Part shown: in pieces, positions 26,434-34,570 of the stretch
How positions within the stretch are numbered: the stretch's first letter is position 1
Layout of the letters: each line of letters starts with the position of its first letter
DNA from: JBMNIZ01 sp050951405
GTDB taxonomy: Bacteria; Bacillota; DULZ01
Assembly: GCA_050951405.1 (NCBI GenBank)
Contig: JBMNIZ010000004.1
Location: forward strand, 1-64,000
Direction: 5' to 3'
DNA: 64,000 nt
The notes under the pieces: generated by a model
The model's input: only the letters and a program-made list of their open reading frames with translations
Databases searched by the model: none
What the model was told of the DNA's origin: nothing
Position numbers and translations under genes: made by a program

Positions 26434-27066
26434 CTACAGGAATTGAACCACCAGCAGCAAGCCTTCTTCCAGCATAATTTTTCCTTCATCAGCAAGTAAG
26501 ATATTGCTGATGCCTAAGCTGGAACCCATTTTCAAGACAGCGTCTTTTAGCGGATAGTAAAAACCCTCCAAGCTAAGGCCCCGGACTTGGGGACTTAACG
26601 ACAAAAGAGAGACCGTTTGGCCGGCAAAACCCTTGACTAAAGAGTCACGATTTGCAGCCCAGATCATCTGGTGGGGGGCGGCTATCCTGATGGGGATGCC
26701 ACATTGGATATAGCCTGCCAGCAGGTGAATATTGGCCAGGGAGTGATCCTGACGATCACCAAAGCCGGCAAAAATAATAATCTCTTCCGGAGATCTTTTC
26801 AGGGCTTCTGCCAAGGCAAGTTCAGTATCAGTGGCCTCTTTACCGGCAGGATGCTGGTAAAGAGGCACCCCCAAAGCTTCCAACTTTTCCCGGGACTTGG
26901 CAGTGAGAGAATCTAAATCCCCCACTACCTGGTGGGGGCTGAAGCCTAAAGATAATAAGTGTTCAGCCCCACTGTCAGCGCCGATCAAATAGTCTCCTTC
27001 CTTTATTTGCCGCCGGTGCCAGTTGGGATCACGCAATTCTCCCCCGGAAAAAATCAAACAACGCAA
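26434..27066 (-). CDS. thiN: thiamine pyrophosphokinase
   Basis: Transfers pyrophosphate from ATP to thiamine to make the cofactor TPP. 210 residues with the family motifs GADSGAEHLL (Asp/Ser site), GDLDSLTA, the catalytic KEATDTELAL and GFGDRQDHSLANI, then a C-terminal beta domain containing MGSSLGISN that binds thiamine. In Bacillus thiN lies elsewhere, near rpe; here it is placed between the exported protein and floA. Both neighbours are unrelated to thiamine, and no TPP riboswitch was noticed. Confidence 0.93.
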   Translation of the reverse strand: MRCLIFSGGELRDPNWHRRQIKEGDYLIGADSGAEHLLSLGFSPHQVVGDLDSLTAKSREKLEALGVPLYQHPAGKEATDTELALAEALKRSPEEIIIFAGFGDRQDHSLANIHLLAGYIQCGIPIRIAAPHQMIWAANRDSLVKGFAGQTVSLLSLSPQVRGLSLEGFYYPLKDAVLKMGSSLGISNILLADEGKIMLEEGLLLVVQFL

Positions 27067-27079
27067 TCCTCATCACCCT

Positions 27080-27550
27080 TCACAGTATCTTCTGCCGCCA
27101 AGGCATCGGCCGATAAGGACGAATGGCCCTGGGGGCTTGGATAATCTCCGCCCAAATAATACCTTGAAGAACCTGTTTCGTTGATAAAACAGAAGCTTCC
27201 GGACTTACTCTTACTTCCGGCAATCTGGGAGGCATCTGCCTCTCTCCTGCCTTAATTTCAGCTGAAACAAGCTTTTCCGCCGGAATGAATTCCCGGTCTG
27301 TTCCGAAGGATTTCTCCCCTTTTACCTCCTTCCGGGGCGGCTCTTCCCAGGGAAAGGGAAAGGCAGGCGGTATCTCCCAGTCCATATTAACTTCCGGAAC
27401 AGGCATTTCTTCCTCTTCCGGCGGGAAAACAGGCGGCCGGCGGTCAGTAAATACAGGCCGGGTCTCCCTTCTCCCGCTCTTTTTGCTGCTTTCTCCCAGA
27501 GCTTTCAAAACAACAAACAAAATAAAAATGACTAACCCGATTAAGTCCAT
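27080..27550 (-). CDS. membrane-tethered Pro/Glu-rich protein, unknown
   Basis: 156 residues. Residues 1-19 form one hydrophobic N-terminal helix (LIGLVIFILFVVLKAL) that should anchor it. The middle is low-complexity, rich in Pro, Glu and Arg (PPVFPPEEEE, WEIPPAFPFPWEEPP), and the C-terminus has the only ordered-looking part (LSTKQVLQGIIWAEIIQAPRA). The last pattern recurs in short proteins next to flotillin/NfeD genes in Clostridia, so it may belong to that membrane system, but this is inference. It sits 26 bases downstream of floA. Confidence 0.65.
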   Translation of the reverse strand: MDLIGLVIFILFVVLKALGESSKKSGRRETRPVFTDRRPPVFPPEEEEMPVPEVNMDWEIPPAFPFPWEEPPRKEVKGEKSFGTDREFIPAEKLVSAEIKAGERQMPPRLPEVRVSPEASVLSTKQVLQGIIWAEIIQAPRAIRPYRPMPWRQKIL

Positions 27551-27576
27551 TCTACCACCCCTTTTTTATTGGGGTT

Positions 27577-28593
27577 CTATTTCTTACCCTCAATTTCTTC
27601 CTCACCGGAGATTTTGGCTGCGGGATCACTTCCCATCTTGCCGATGGCATCCCGCATCTGGGTATCAGCCATAATATTTTTCAGGTTATAATAATCCATA
27701 ACCCCCAGCTTTCCTTGTCTCAAAGCATCGGCCATGGCCAGCGGCACTTCCGCTTCCGCTTCTACCACTTTGGCCCTCATTTCCTGGACGGCAGCCTTCA
27801 TTTCCTGCTCTCTGGCCACAGCCATGGCCCGTCTCTCTTCGGCTTTGGCCTGGGCAATCCTCTTATCGGCCTCGGCCTGATCAGTCTGCAACTTGGCGCC
27901 GATGTTCCGGCCCACGTCTACGTCGGCGATATCAATGGACAGAATCTCAAAAGCTGTTCCCGCATCCAAACCCTTATCCAGTACGGTTTTGGAAATAAGA
28001 TCGGGGTTCTCCAAAACTTGCTTGTGGCTTTCCGAAGATCCTACAGTTGTGACAATTCCTTCCCCCACCCGGGCAATGATGGTCTCCTCACCTGCGCCGC
28101 CTACCAGACGGTCAATATTAGCCCGTACCGTCACCCGGGCCATCACTTTCACTTCAATGCCGTCTTTGGCCACGGCCGCCACAGTAGGGGTCTCGATCAC
28201 TTTAGGGTTAACGCTCATTTGCACCGCTTCTAAAACATTCCTTCCGGCCAGGTCAATGGCCGCTGCTCTCTCAAAAAGCAAGGGAATATTGGCTCTTTCA
28301 GCCGCAATCAAAGCATCCACCACCCGGTCCACGTTACCACCCGCCAGGTAATGGGCCTCCAGTTTGTCGGAGCTGACTTCTATCCCCGCCTTGGTGGCCT
28401 TAATCAAGGGATTGACAATTCTTGCCGGTACCACCCGCCTGAGTCTCATCCCCACCAGAGTTACAATTCCAATCTTCACCCCGGCAGCCAGGGCGGAAAT
28501 CCACAGGCCTACCGGAATGAAACTGAATATAAACAAAATACCGATGAGGATAAGAACAAAAATAATTAAACCTGAAAGACTGAGCAGATCCAT
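27577..28593 (-). CDS. floA: flotillin-like protein FloA
   Basis: A scaffold of functional membrane microdomains. 338 residues: N-terminal membrane hairpin (about 5-45), SPFH/band-7 domain with VKVMARVTVRANIDRLVGGA, then a coiled-coil region rich in Ala/Glu/Lys/Arg (about 230-290, AEADKRIAQAKAEERRAMA) for oligomerisation. It follows nfeD by 24 bases. The nfeD-floA pair is the conserved yqeZ-yqfA operon of Bacillus. Confidence 0.95.
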   Translation of the reverse strand: MDLLSLSGLIIFVLILIGILFIFSFIPVGLWISALAAGVKIGIVTLVGMRLRRVVPARIVNPLIKATKAGIEVSSDKLEAHYLAGGNVDRVVDALIAAERANIPLLFERAAAIDLAGRNVLEAVQMSVNPKVIETPTVAAVAKDGIEVKVMARVTVRANIDRLVGGAGEETIIARVGEGIVTTVGSSESHKQVLENPDLISKTVLDKGLDAGTAFEILSIDIADVDVGRNIGAKLQTDQAEADKRIAQAKAEERRAMAVAREQEMKAAVQEMRAKVVEAEAEVPLAMADALRQGKLGVMDYYNLKNIMADTQMRDAIGKMGSDPAAKISGEEEIEGKK

Positions 28594-28617
28594 ACCTTTT
28601 TCCCCCTTTATCTCAAT

Positions 28618-29955
28618 CTAATCCCTGCGCCTGACAATTACTCGAGACCCCTCAACTTTCACCACCTTTACCGGAGTATTTACAGGAATAAAATTCCCAT
28701 CAGTCACCACATCTATTCTTTCTCCATTTACTTCGATGGTTCCCGCCGGGCGCAAGGGCGAGACGGAGATACCTTCCGCCCCCAGTAAATCCTGCAAGGA
28801 AAGAGAAGGCGCCAGGTAACCCTCTTCTTTTTCCTGCTTGACCCCCAACACCAACCGCTGCCAAACCCGCCGGCTGGGAAGCAATTTAATGCTCAAAAAG
28901 AGCAGGACAATGGTACCAAAAATAGCCAAGACTAAAGAAATAACGGCTTGTTCCAAGTCGGGGGCAGCTAGGATTATGCTGACGATCATGGCCCCTAAAC
29001 CGGCAATCCCCACTACGCCAAAACCGGGCAGAATCAGAACCTCCACTCCCAGCAAGATTAAACCTAAAATAAAAATCAGGACAGCCTCCCAGCCGGACAT
29101 GCCGGCTAACATGCTGCCGCCAAAAAATAAGCCCAAAGCAATCAAGCCAATGGTTCCGGGTACGCCAAAACCCACAGTGAAAATCTCAATAACCAATCCG
29201 GCCAAGCCGATAGTGAGAAGCACCGGCATCACCATGGGACTGGTTATCCAACGGGCCAACCGTTCAGCCAAGCTGGGGGTAAATTCAACGACAGCAGCAT
29301 TCGCCAGCCCATGCCGGGCCAACAAGTCCTCCAGGGAAGAGGCGGTACCGTCGCTGATCCCCAGTTCCAGTGCTTGCCGATCGGTCAAGGTCAAAAGTTT
29401 GCCTTTTTCCACCAGGCCGGGAATAGCCAAATCCGCGTCTACCATAGCAGCCGCAATCTCTGAAGCCCTTGCCGGATCCCGCCCGTTTTTTTCCGCTGCG
29501 GCAGCAGCAGCTGCCGCCAACTTGCCGGCCCAAGCGGAAACATGCTTTTCATCTGCTTTTTCCGTGCCTATCCTTGGCTCTGCCGCGCCGATGGTAGTAG
29601 CTGGAGCCATCACCAATTCATCGGCAGCGAAAGCAATCAGTGCACCTGCAGACAGGGCTCCTCCAGTTACATATGCGCTGGTAGGAACCGGGCTTTGGGA
29701 GATTATCTTTTCGATTTTTTCCGCTGCATCGATAAATCCACCGGGGGTGTCAATATCCAGCACGATCAAACTGCTGTTGTCTTGGACGGCCTCGTCCACA
29801 GCTCTTTTGATAAAATCGCTCAAACCCTTTTCGATGGAGCCGTGAACGGGCACCACATGAACCAGCTCCCCGGAAGCTTGGGCCGGAACAGGCAACGGGA
29901 ATGAGGCAGCAACAAGCAACAAAGTTAGCAGTATATATAAGCTTTTCTTTCTCAT
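28618..29955 (-). CDS. nfeD: NfeD-family membrane serine protease-like protein
   Basis: The long NfeD form (YqeZ), partner of FloA. 445 residues: signal peptide (1-27), ClpP-like domain with the nucleophile region TGGALSAGALIAFAAD (about 95-110) and an expected Lys farther on, four to five transmembrane helices (about 235-365), and a C-terminal OB-fold NfeD domain (about 380-445, GTIEVNGERIDVVTDG). ATG after GAGGAGGAG. Its promoter is not obvious; a terminator for rpsU lies 45 bases upstream. Confidence 0.94.
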   Translation of the reverse strand: MRKKSLYILLTLLLVAASFPLPVPAQASGELVHVVPVHGSIEKGLSDFIKRAVDEAVQDNSSLIVLDIDTPGGFIDAAEKIEKIISQSPVPTSAYVTGGALSAGALIAFAADELVMAPATTIGAAEPRIGTEKADEKHVSAWAGKLAAAAAAAAEKNGRDPARASEIAAAMVDADLAIPGLVEKGKLLTLTDRQALELGISDGTASSLEDLLARHGLANAAVVEFTPSLAERLARWITSPMVMPVLLTIGLAGLVIEIFTVGFGVPGTIGLIALGLFFGGSMLAGMSGWEAVLIFILGLILLGVEVLILPGFGVVGIAGLGAMIVSIILAAPDLEQAVISLVLAIFGTIVLLFLSIKLLPSRRVWQRLVLGVKQEKEEGYLAPSLSLQDLLGAEGISVSPLRPAGTIEVNGERIDVVTDGNFIPVNTPVKVVKVEGSRVIVRRRD

Positions 29956-29994
29956 CGTCTCCTCCTCGAGGCTAAGAAGCCGAATAAGTCAACA

Positions 29995-30027
29995 AGCAAA
30001 AAATAAAGCCTGGTATTAATATACCAG
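29995..30027 (-). terminator. terminator downstream of rpsU
   Basis: A 7-bp stem (CTGGTAT/ATACCAG, 30010-30027) followed on the minus strand by GCTTTATTTTTT. It separates rpsU from nfeD-floA. Confidence 0.75.
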
Positions 30028-30094
30028 ACTTTTGCCCAAAAATAAATCAAACATTATCATAAAAGCAGTTCTGGTTGGTAGAAGGGATCTCTTC

Positions 30095-30271
30095 CTATCT
30101 CCACCTGCGTTTTCTGGCCGCCTCCGATTTCTTTTTCCGGCGGACACTTGGTTTTTCATAGTGTTCCCGCTTTCTAACTTCCGACAAAACTCCAGCTTTT
30201 TGACAAGAGCGCTTAAAGCGTCGTAAAGCTGCGTCCAAGGTTTCATTTTTTCCGACCCGAACTTCGCTCAA
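30095..30271 (-). CDS. rpsU: 30S ribosomal protein bS21
   Basis: A 58-residue, strongly basic ribosomal protein acting in initiation complex formation. The start is TTG 30271 (GGAGGGAGATGGAG just upstream), giving the usual N-terminus SEVRVGKNETLDAALRRFK. The C-terminal tail RRKKKSEAARKRRWR is typical. It has its own promoter (30379-30407) and terminator. The usual downstream partner yqeY is absent here. Confidence 0.95.
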   Translation of the reverse strand: MSEVRVGKNETLDAALRRFKRSCQKAGVLSEVRKREHYEKPSVRRKKKSEAARKRRWR

Positions 30272-30378
30272 AGCTCCATCTCCCTCCCTCCGGTACCAAC
30301 CATCCCAACCCAAACCGTAAACTATGGAGCAGTTGCAGCTTTGGTGATAGGGAATTTACGTAAAAATGCACATATCAA

Positions 30379-30407
30379 ATTATACAATAACCACCATAAC
30401 CCGTCAA
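30379..30407 (-). promoter_or_regulatory. sigma-A promoter of rpsU
   Basis: TTGACG at 30402-30407, a 17-base spacer and a perfect TATAAT at 30379-30384, reading leftward, with a leader of about 100 bases before rpsU. The left direct repeat of the IS1202-like element begins at base 30407, so the insertion abuts but leaves intact the -35 box. Confidence 0.85.
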
Positions 30408-30424
30408 GAACTAGCCAAGGCCCC
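30407..30424. repeat. 18-bp direct repeat, left flank of the IS1202-like element
   Basis: AGAACTAGCCAAGGCCCC, identical to 32022-32039. Long duplications are known for the IS1202/ISDol1 group. Confidence 0.88.
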
Positions 30425-30505
30425 CCCTGTTGTTATCTTATGATAATGTCATCTTGTTAATTATCTTGATAAAATGTCACTATGGATAACGAGGTGTATT
30501 ATCTT

Positions 30506-31828
30506 ATGTCCCAAAAACAACTTAATAGGTTTTTAGTAATTACCAAACTCATCGAAGGGCATATCACAGTCAAAGAAGCATCTGAGAGCCTTGGACTTTG
30601 CGAAAGACAAATACTCCGCCTCAAGAAAGGAGTGCAAGAACAGGGGGCGTCTTTCCTAGTCCATAAAAACAAAGGCAAAAAACCTTATCATGCCATCCCG
30701 GATCAAACTGCCCAGACAATTATTAACCTTAAAAAGTCAGATACCTACAAAAACGCTAATTTCTTGCACTTTCAGGAAATGCTGGCAGAGCATGAACAAA
30801 TTAATATCAGCTATTCAGCGCTTTACAAGCTGCTAAAGAAGTCGGGCTTTGAAAGCCCGAAAAAACGTAGGAGGTTTAAGCCCCATCGCACTAGAAAGCG
30901 TAAACCCCAGGAAGGGCTTTTAATCCAGATGGATGCTACGCCCTATGAATGGTTTGGTACCAGCGAAAAGTTTAGCCTGCATGGTGGTATTGATGATGCT
31001 ACAGGCAAAGTGGTAGCCTTATACCTGGCTAAGAATGAATGCCTCCAGGGGTACTTTGAAGTTATGCGCTTTATGTTTGAAAATTTCGGCATCCCGGTTA
31101 GTATCTATTCCGACAGCCATACCATTTTCAAATCACCTTTAAAGGATAAACTGTCTATTGAAGAACAGTTGGCAGGTAAAAGAACAAAACCAACCCAGTT
31201 TGGCCGTGCTATGGAAGAGATGGGTGTAACCATTATTACCGCACGTTCACCTCAAGCAAAGGGCCGTGTGGAACGTCTGTGGGAAACGCTGCAAAGTAGA
31301 CTGCCGGTCGAGTTTAAGCGTAACAACATCAACACTTTGGATGAGGCTAATGCCTTTTTAGCAAAGTACATATACAAGTTTAATAAGCGGTTTGCGGTAG
31401 AGCCTGAAAATACCGAATGTGCTTTCAGACCCGTACCTTCAAACCTGTGCATAGACCACATCCTTTGCATCGTTAAGCAGCGTACATTTGACAATGGTGG
31501 AGTATTTTCCTTTTACAGTAAACATTTTAAGATTATTCAGTCCAAGGAACTTCCTCCACTACCCAAAAGTGCCCGCATAGATGTACTTACTAGCCCTCAT
31601 TTCGGTATTAAAGTGGCCTATAAGGGTGCTATATACGATACAATGCCGTTCGTTAAGTCAAAGAAGATACAGGACAAGGCTCCTGCAAAAGAGAGAAAGA
31701 AATGGTCACCACCGGACAGCCATTACTACAAGTACGGTCATAGACTTGTGAAAAAACTGGCCTTTACCGAAAGTGATCAAGAAATACTCGCGATGCTCGA
31801 AGAAATATTTCTCTCAAAAATGGCTTAA
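30506..31828 (+). CDS. ISNCY-family DDE transposase
   Basis: 440 residues from ATG 30506 (GAGGTG nine bases upstream; an ATG at 30482 lacks a site). N-terminal helix-turn-helix domains (HITVKEASESLGLCERQILRLKK), then an rve-type catalytic core with Asp in LLIQMDATPYEW, Asp in SIYSDSHTIF and Glu in KGRVERLWETLQS. The C-terminal beta domain (ARIDVLTSPHFGIKVAYKG) is typical of the IS1202 group. The frame is intact, so the element may be active. Confidence 0.88.
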   Translation: MSQKQLNRFLVITKLIEGHITVKEASESLGLCERQILRLKKGVQEQGASFLVHKNKGKKPYHAIPDQTAQTIINLKKSDTYKNANFLHFQEMLAEHEQINISYSALYKLLKKSGFESPKKRRRFKPHRTRKRKPQEGLLIQMDATPYEWFGTSEKFSLHGGIDDATGKVVALYLAKNECLQGYFEVMRFMFENFGIPVSIYSDSHTIFKSPLKDKLSIEEQLAGKRTKPTQFGRAMEEMGVTIITARSPQAKGRVERLWETLQSRLPVEFKRNNINTLDEANAFLAKYIYKFNKRFAVEPENTECAFRPVPSNLCIDHILCIVKQRTFDNGGVFSFYSKHFKIIQSKELPPLPKSARIDVLTSPHFGIKVAYKGAIYDTMPFVKSKKIQDKAPAKERKKWSPPDSHYYKYGHRLVKKLAFTESDQEILAMLEEIFLSKMA

Positions 31829-31841
31829 AACACGTTGTTTT

Positions 31842-31957
31842 AACCTGGCTAACTATTACTCTGCTGGCTGCCTGGCAACGTCAAGGGCGAGCTTTAGCGA
31901 GTTCATCTTGACCCTTGACGTTGCCAGACAGCCAGCTATCATCCCAATAGCCAGGTT
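31842..31957. repeat. large imperfect hairpin at the 3' side of the IS1202-like transposase gene
   Basis: Arms AACCTGGCTA (31842-31851) with TAGCCAGGTT (31948-31957), and a 24-bp inner stem at 31864-31887 with 31912-31935 (core TGGCAACGTCAAGGG; one mismatch), loop of about 24 bases. It lies just after the transposase stop and may insulate the gene from outside transcription in either direction. Confidence 0.8.
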
Positions 31958-32021
31958 AAAGATGACATTTTCTAACGATAATTAACTATCTTTTGGGGTG
32001 ACATTTTCATAAGTTATTGAC

Positions 32022-32039
32022 AGAACTAGCCAAGGCCCC
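32022..32039. repeat. 18-bp direct repeat, right flank of the IS1202-like element
   Basis: Second copy of AGAACTAGCCAAGGCCCC. Read on the minus strand it encodes the last codons and TAG stop of the hit gene. Confidence 0.88.
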
Positions 32040-32367
32040 GCAACTGGCGGCCCCCCAGCAAATGGTAATGGAGGTGATAGACAACCTGGCCTCCGTCAGA
32101 CTTGCAGTTATTGACCAAGCGGAAACCTTTTTCGTCAATTCCCAGCTGGCGGGCCACCCGGATTGCTGCCAAATGTAAAGCCCCGATCAATTCGGCGTCT
32201 TCTTCGGTGATCTTGGTCATATCCTCAATATGTTTTTTGGGAATCAAGACGATATGAACCGGAGCCACCGGTTTTATGTCTTTAAAGGCCAGGATCTGGT
32301 CATCTTCATAGACAATCTGGGAAGGAAGATCCCCCTTGACAATTTGACAAAAAATACAATCTGACAT
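32026..32367 (-). CDS. hit: HIT-family nucleotide-binding hydrolase (HinT-like)
   Basis: 113 residues from ATG 32367 (AAAGGAGGAG well spaced); upstream in-frame codons are noncoding. It hydrolyses phosphoramidates such as AMP-lysine in the HinT subgroup. The zinc-like N-terminal CIFCQIVKGDLPS and the active-site triad VVYHLHYHLLGG are intact. The TAG stop lies inside the 18-bp direct repeat of the IS, so the insertion preserved the whole protein. Last gene of the heat-shock operon as seen here. Confidence 0.94.
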   Translation of the reverse strand: MSDCIFCQIVKGDLPSQIVYEDDQILAFKDIKPVAPVHIVLIPKKHIEDMTKITEEDAELIGALHLAAIRVARQLGIDEKGFRLVNNCKSDGGQVVYHLHYHLLGGRQLRGLG

Positions 32368-32496
32368 ACCATTTGCTCCTCCTTTGAAATAATACATCAG
32401 CTCATTTAGGGATTCGCCGTTTACCGGCCGGTTCCTGCCTGGCATGTTCAATAAAGACCCGCTTTCATCACTTGCAAGGGAAACCATACCAAATGC

Positions 32497-33804
32497 TCAG
32501 CAGATTTCCCGGCTGCCGAACAGGCAACCATCCCGGATTTCCTGCAAAATCACAGCTACTATTTCTCCCCGGATATCTCCATGATCAGAGAATTTCACCT
32601 TCAAATAGTTACCGGTATGCCCTTCCCAATAACCTTCCTCATCCTTGCCTTCGACCAAAACTTCCAAGGTCCTGCCTAAAAATCTGGAAGCAAAACTATG
32701 GGCCAGTTCTTGCCCCAATTGGCTAAATTCCCGCTGGCGAGCTTCTTTAACCGCCGGAAGAACCTGATCAGGAAAACCGGCCGCTTTCGTACCCCGGCGA
32801 GGCGAATACTGGAAAACATGAATCCCTGCCAATTCTTGCGATCGAACAAAAGCCAAGGATTTTTGGTGCTGTTCCCGGGTCTCCCCGGGAAATCCTACCA
32901 TGATATCGGTGGTAACTGCCAGATCCGGGATCTTCACCCTTAATTCAGACAGGAGTCGGGCAAATTGATCTGTGCTGTATTTCCGGCCCATTCTTCTTAA
33001 GATTTCATCGTCACCGCTCTGGAGGGAAATATGCAGATGCGGGCAAATCAGGGGCGAGGAAGCCAGCGTATCAATTAGGGCCGGAGAAAATTCGTTGGGA
33101 TTTAAAGAACTGATCCTGATCCGCCGCAGACCGGGCACCTTGATCAATTTCTGTAAAAGCCAGTTCAAATCTATGCCTTCAGCCAAATCCTGTCCATAGA
33201 CTCCGGTATGGACACCCGTTAAAACCAGCTCCTTATAACCCTGTTCCACTAGGCGGGCGGTTTCTTCCAGGATATTGGCGGGCAGCCGGCTCCTAACCGG
33301 ACCGCGAGCAAAAGGAATAATGCAGTAAGTACAGAATTCCCGGCATCCTTCTTGTATTTTCATAAAAGCCCGAACCCTGCCGGGATTAAATATGGGCATT
33401 TCTTCAAATTTATCTTCCCTGGAAATATCCCCTACAGCATTGATGGGACGGCCTTTTTCCCTCACCTGTTCAACCAATTCCACAATTTCCGCCCGGGACT
33501 TGGTGCCGATGACCAGATCCACCCCTGGAATAGCAAGAATTTCCCCGGGTGCAATTTGGGCATAACAGCCGGAAGCTACCACCACCGCCTCCGGATTCCT
33601 CCTGATGGCCCTCCTGATCATTTGCCGTGACTTGCGATCTCCCAGATGAGTCACGGTACAGGTGTGAATCACGTATACATCGGCTGCTTGAGAAAAATCC
33701 ACAATTTCATAACCTGCCCGGCGAAAAAGTTCTTCCATGGCTTCTGTTTCATTCTGGTTCACTTTACAGCCCAGAGTGCAAAAGGCAGCCCTTTTCCCTT
33801 CCAA
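32497..33804 (-). CDS. mtaB: tRNA t6A methylthiotransferase MtaB
   Basis: A radical-SAM enzyme making ms2t6A37 in tRNA. 435 residues from TTG 33804 (GGGAGG eight bases upstream), which starts four bases past the rsmE stop. UPF0004 domain with cysteines at about 9, 49 and 80 for the second cluster, radical-SAM CREFCTYC (154-161), and a C-terminal TRAM domain. The dnaJ-prmA-rsmE-mtaB order is the common Firmicute one. Confidence 0.95.
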   Translation of the reverse strand: MEGKRAAFCTLGCKVNQNETEAMEELFRRAGYEIVDFSQAADVYVIHTCTVTHLGDRKSRQMIRRAIRRNPEAVVVASGCYAQIAPGEILAIPGVDLVIGTKSRAEIVELVEQVREKGRPINAVGDISREDKFEEMPIFNPGRVRAFMKIQEGCREFCTYCIIPFARGPVRSRLPANILEETARLVEQGYKELVLTGVHTGVYGQDLAEGIDLNWLLQKLIKVPGLRRIRISSLNPNEFSPALIDTLASSPLICPHLHISLQSGDDEILRRMGRKYSTDQFARLLSELRVKIPDLAVTTDIMVGFPGETREQHQKSLAFVRSQELAGIHVFQYSPRRGTKAAGFPDQVLPAVKEARQREFSQLGQELAHSFASRFLGRTLEVLVEGKDEEGYWEGHTGNYLKVKFSDHGDIRGEIVAVILQEIRDGCLFGSREIC

Positions 33805-33808
33805 ATTT

Positions 33809-34570
33809 CTAGCCTCCCAAATCACCTAATTCATACAAAACAGCACAGGCCACCATCAGACCCGCGGTTTCCGTCCTTAAAATCCGCGGCCCTAAACTGA
33901 CAGGTACGCCCCCATGGCTCCGGGCCAGCTCCACCTCCCGGGAGGTTAAGCCTCCTTCCGGCCCGATCAGCACCGCGATTTTGGAACGGCCCGCCTCTTT
34001 GGCGGCCAGCAACACCTCTTTCAAAGTTCTGGAACGCTCCTCTTCCCAGGGAACCAGAAGCAGATAATCCCGGTCCAGGGAAGAAAGAGCCGAAAAAAAA
34101 TCCAGCGGACCTTCCAACTGGGGGATTTTACCCCGACAGCACTGTTTGGCCGCCTCCAAAGCTATTCTCTGCCACCTGGCCAGCCTGCTTGCTGCTTTAT
34201 CTGCATCCAGCCTGACCACCGTCCGGTGGGTGATTAAAGGTATAATTCTACTGACACCAAGCTCAGTGCCCTTTTGGATCACTAATTCCAGTTTGTCAGC
34301 CTTGGGCAATCCCTGTAATAAAACCACCTCTATGGGTGGCTCAAAAGTTCCGGTCAATTGATGGATGATGCTAGCCCTAACCAAATCCCGGGAAATCAAT
34401 TCCAGTTTACAAACATAAACCCGGTTTTGCCCGTCAGAAACGGTAACCGTATCCCCAATGCTTAAACGCAGCACCCGGGATAAATGAACAACATCAGGCC
34501 CATTAATGAAGACTTGCCTGTGGCGAATCTGTTCAGGTTTTACAAAAAAATGATATGGAGAAGGTCTCAT
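33809..34570 (-). CDS. rsmE: 16S rRNA m3U1498 methyltransferase RsmE
   Basis: A SPOUT methyltransferase of 253 residues. The start ATG 34570 overlaps the prmA stop (ATGA), which fixes it against an upstream in-frame codon at 34597. N-terminal PUA-like domain (HHFFVKPEQ-type start, VVHLSRVLRLSIGD), then the knotted domain with AVLIGPEGGLTSREVELA and SLGPRILRTETAGL. Complete. Confidence 0.95.
   Translation of the reverse strand: MRPSPYHFFVKPEQIRHRQVFINGPDVVHLSRVLRLSIGDTVTVSDGQNRVYVCKLELISRDLVRASIIHQLTGTFEPPIEVVLLQGLPKADKLELVIQKGTELGVSRIIPLITHRTVVRLDADKAASRLARWQRIALEAAKQCCRGKIPQLEGPLDFFSALSSLDRDYLLLVPWEEERSRTLKEVLLAAKEAGRSKIAVLIGPEGGLTSREVELARSHGGVPVSLGPRILRTETAGLMVACAVLYELGDLGG

Larger units (their letters stand above)
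30425..32021 (+). mobile_element. ISNCY-class (IS1202/ISDol1-like) insertion sequence
   Basis: A 1597-bp element between 18-bp direct repeats. Its ends resemble each other in inverse orientation: both contain CTTATGA and AATGTCA in the same spacing, and a second AATGTCA lies about 30 bases farther in on each side. It carries one transposase gene on the plus strand. A long hairpin lies between this gene and the right end. The insertion is exactly at the hit stop codon and the rpsU -35 box and damages neither. Confidence 0.85.

Noticed and set aside
28838..29845. Long plus-strand ORF (335 codons) opposite nfeD
   Set aside because: Low-complexity antisense frame of a well-supported gene; composition (Lys, Pro, Ser, Thr, Ile) reflects the complement of NfeD codons.
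30314..30424. Extra coding upstream of rpsU
   Set aside because: The upstream codons in frame lie in the leader; promoter and TTG start explain the region.
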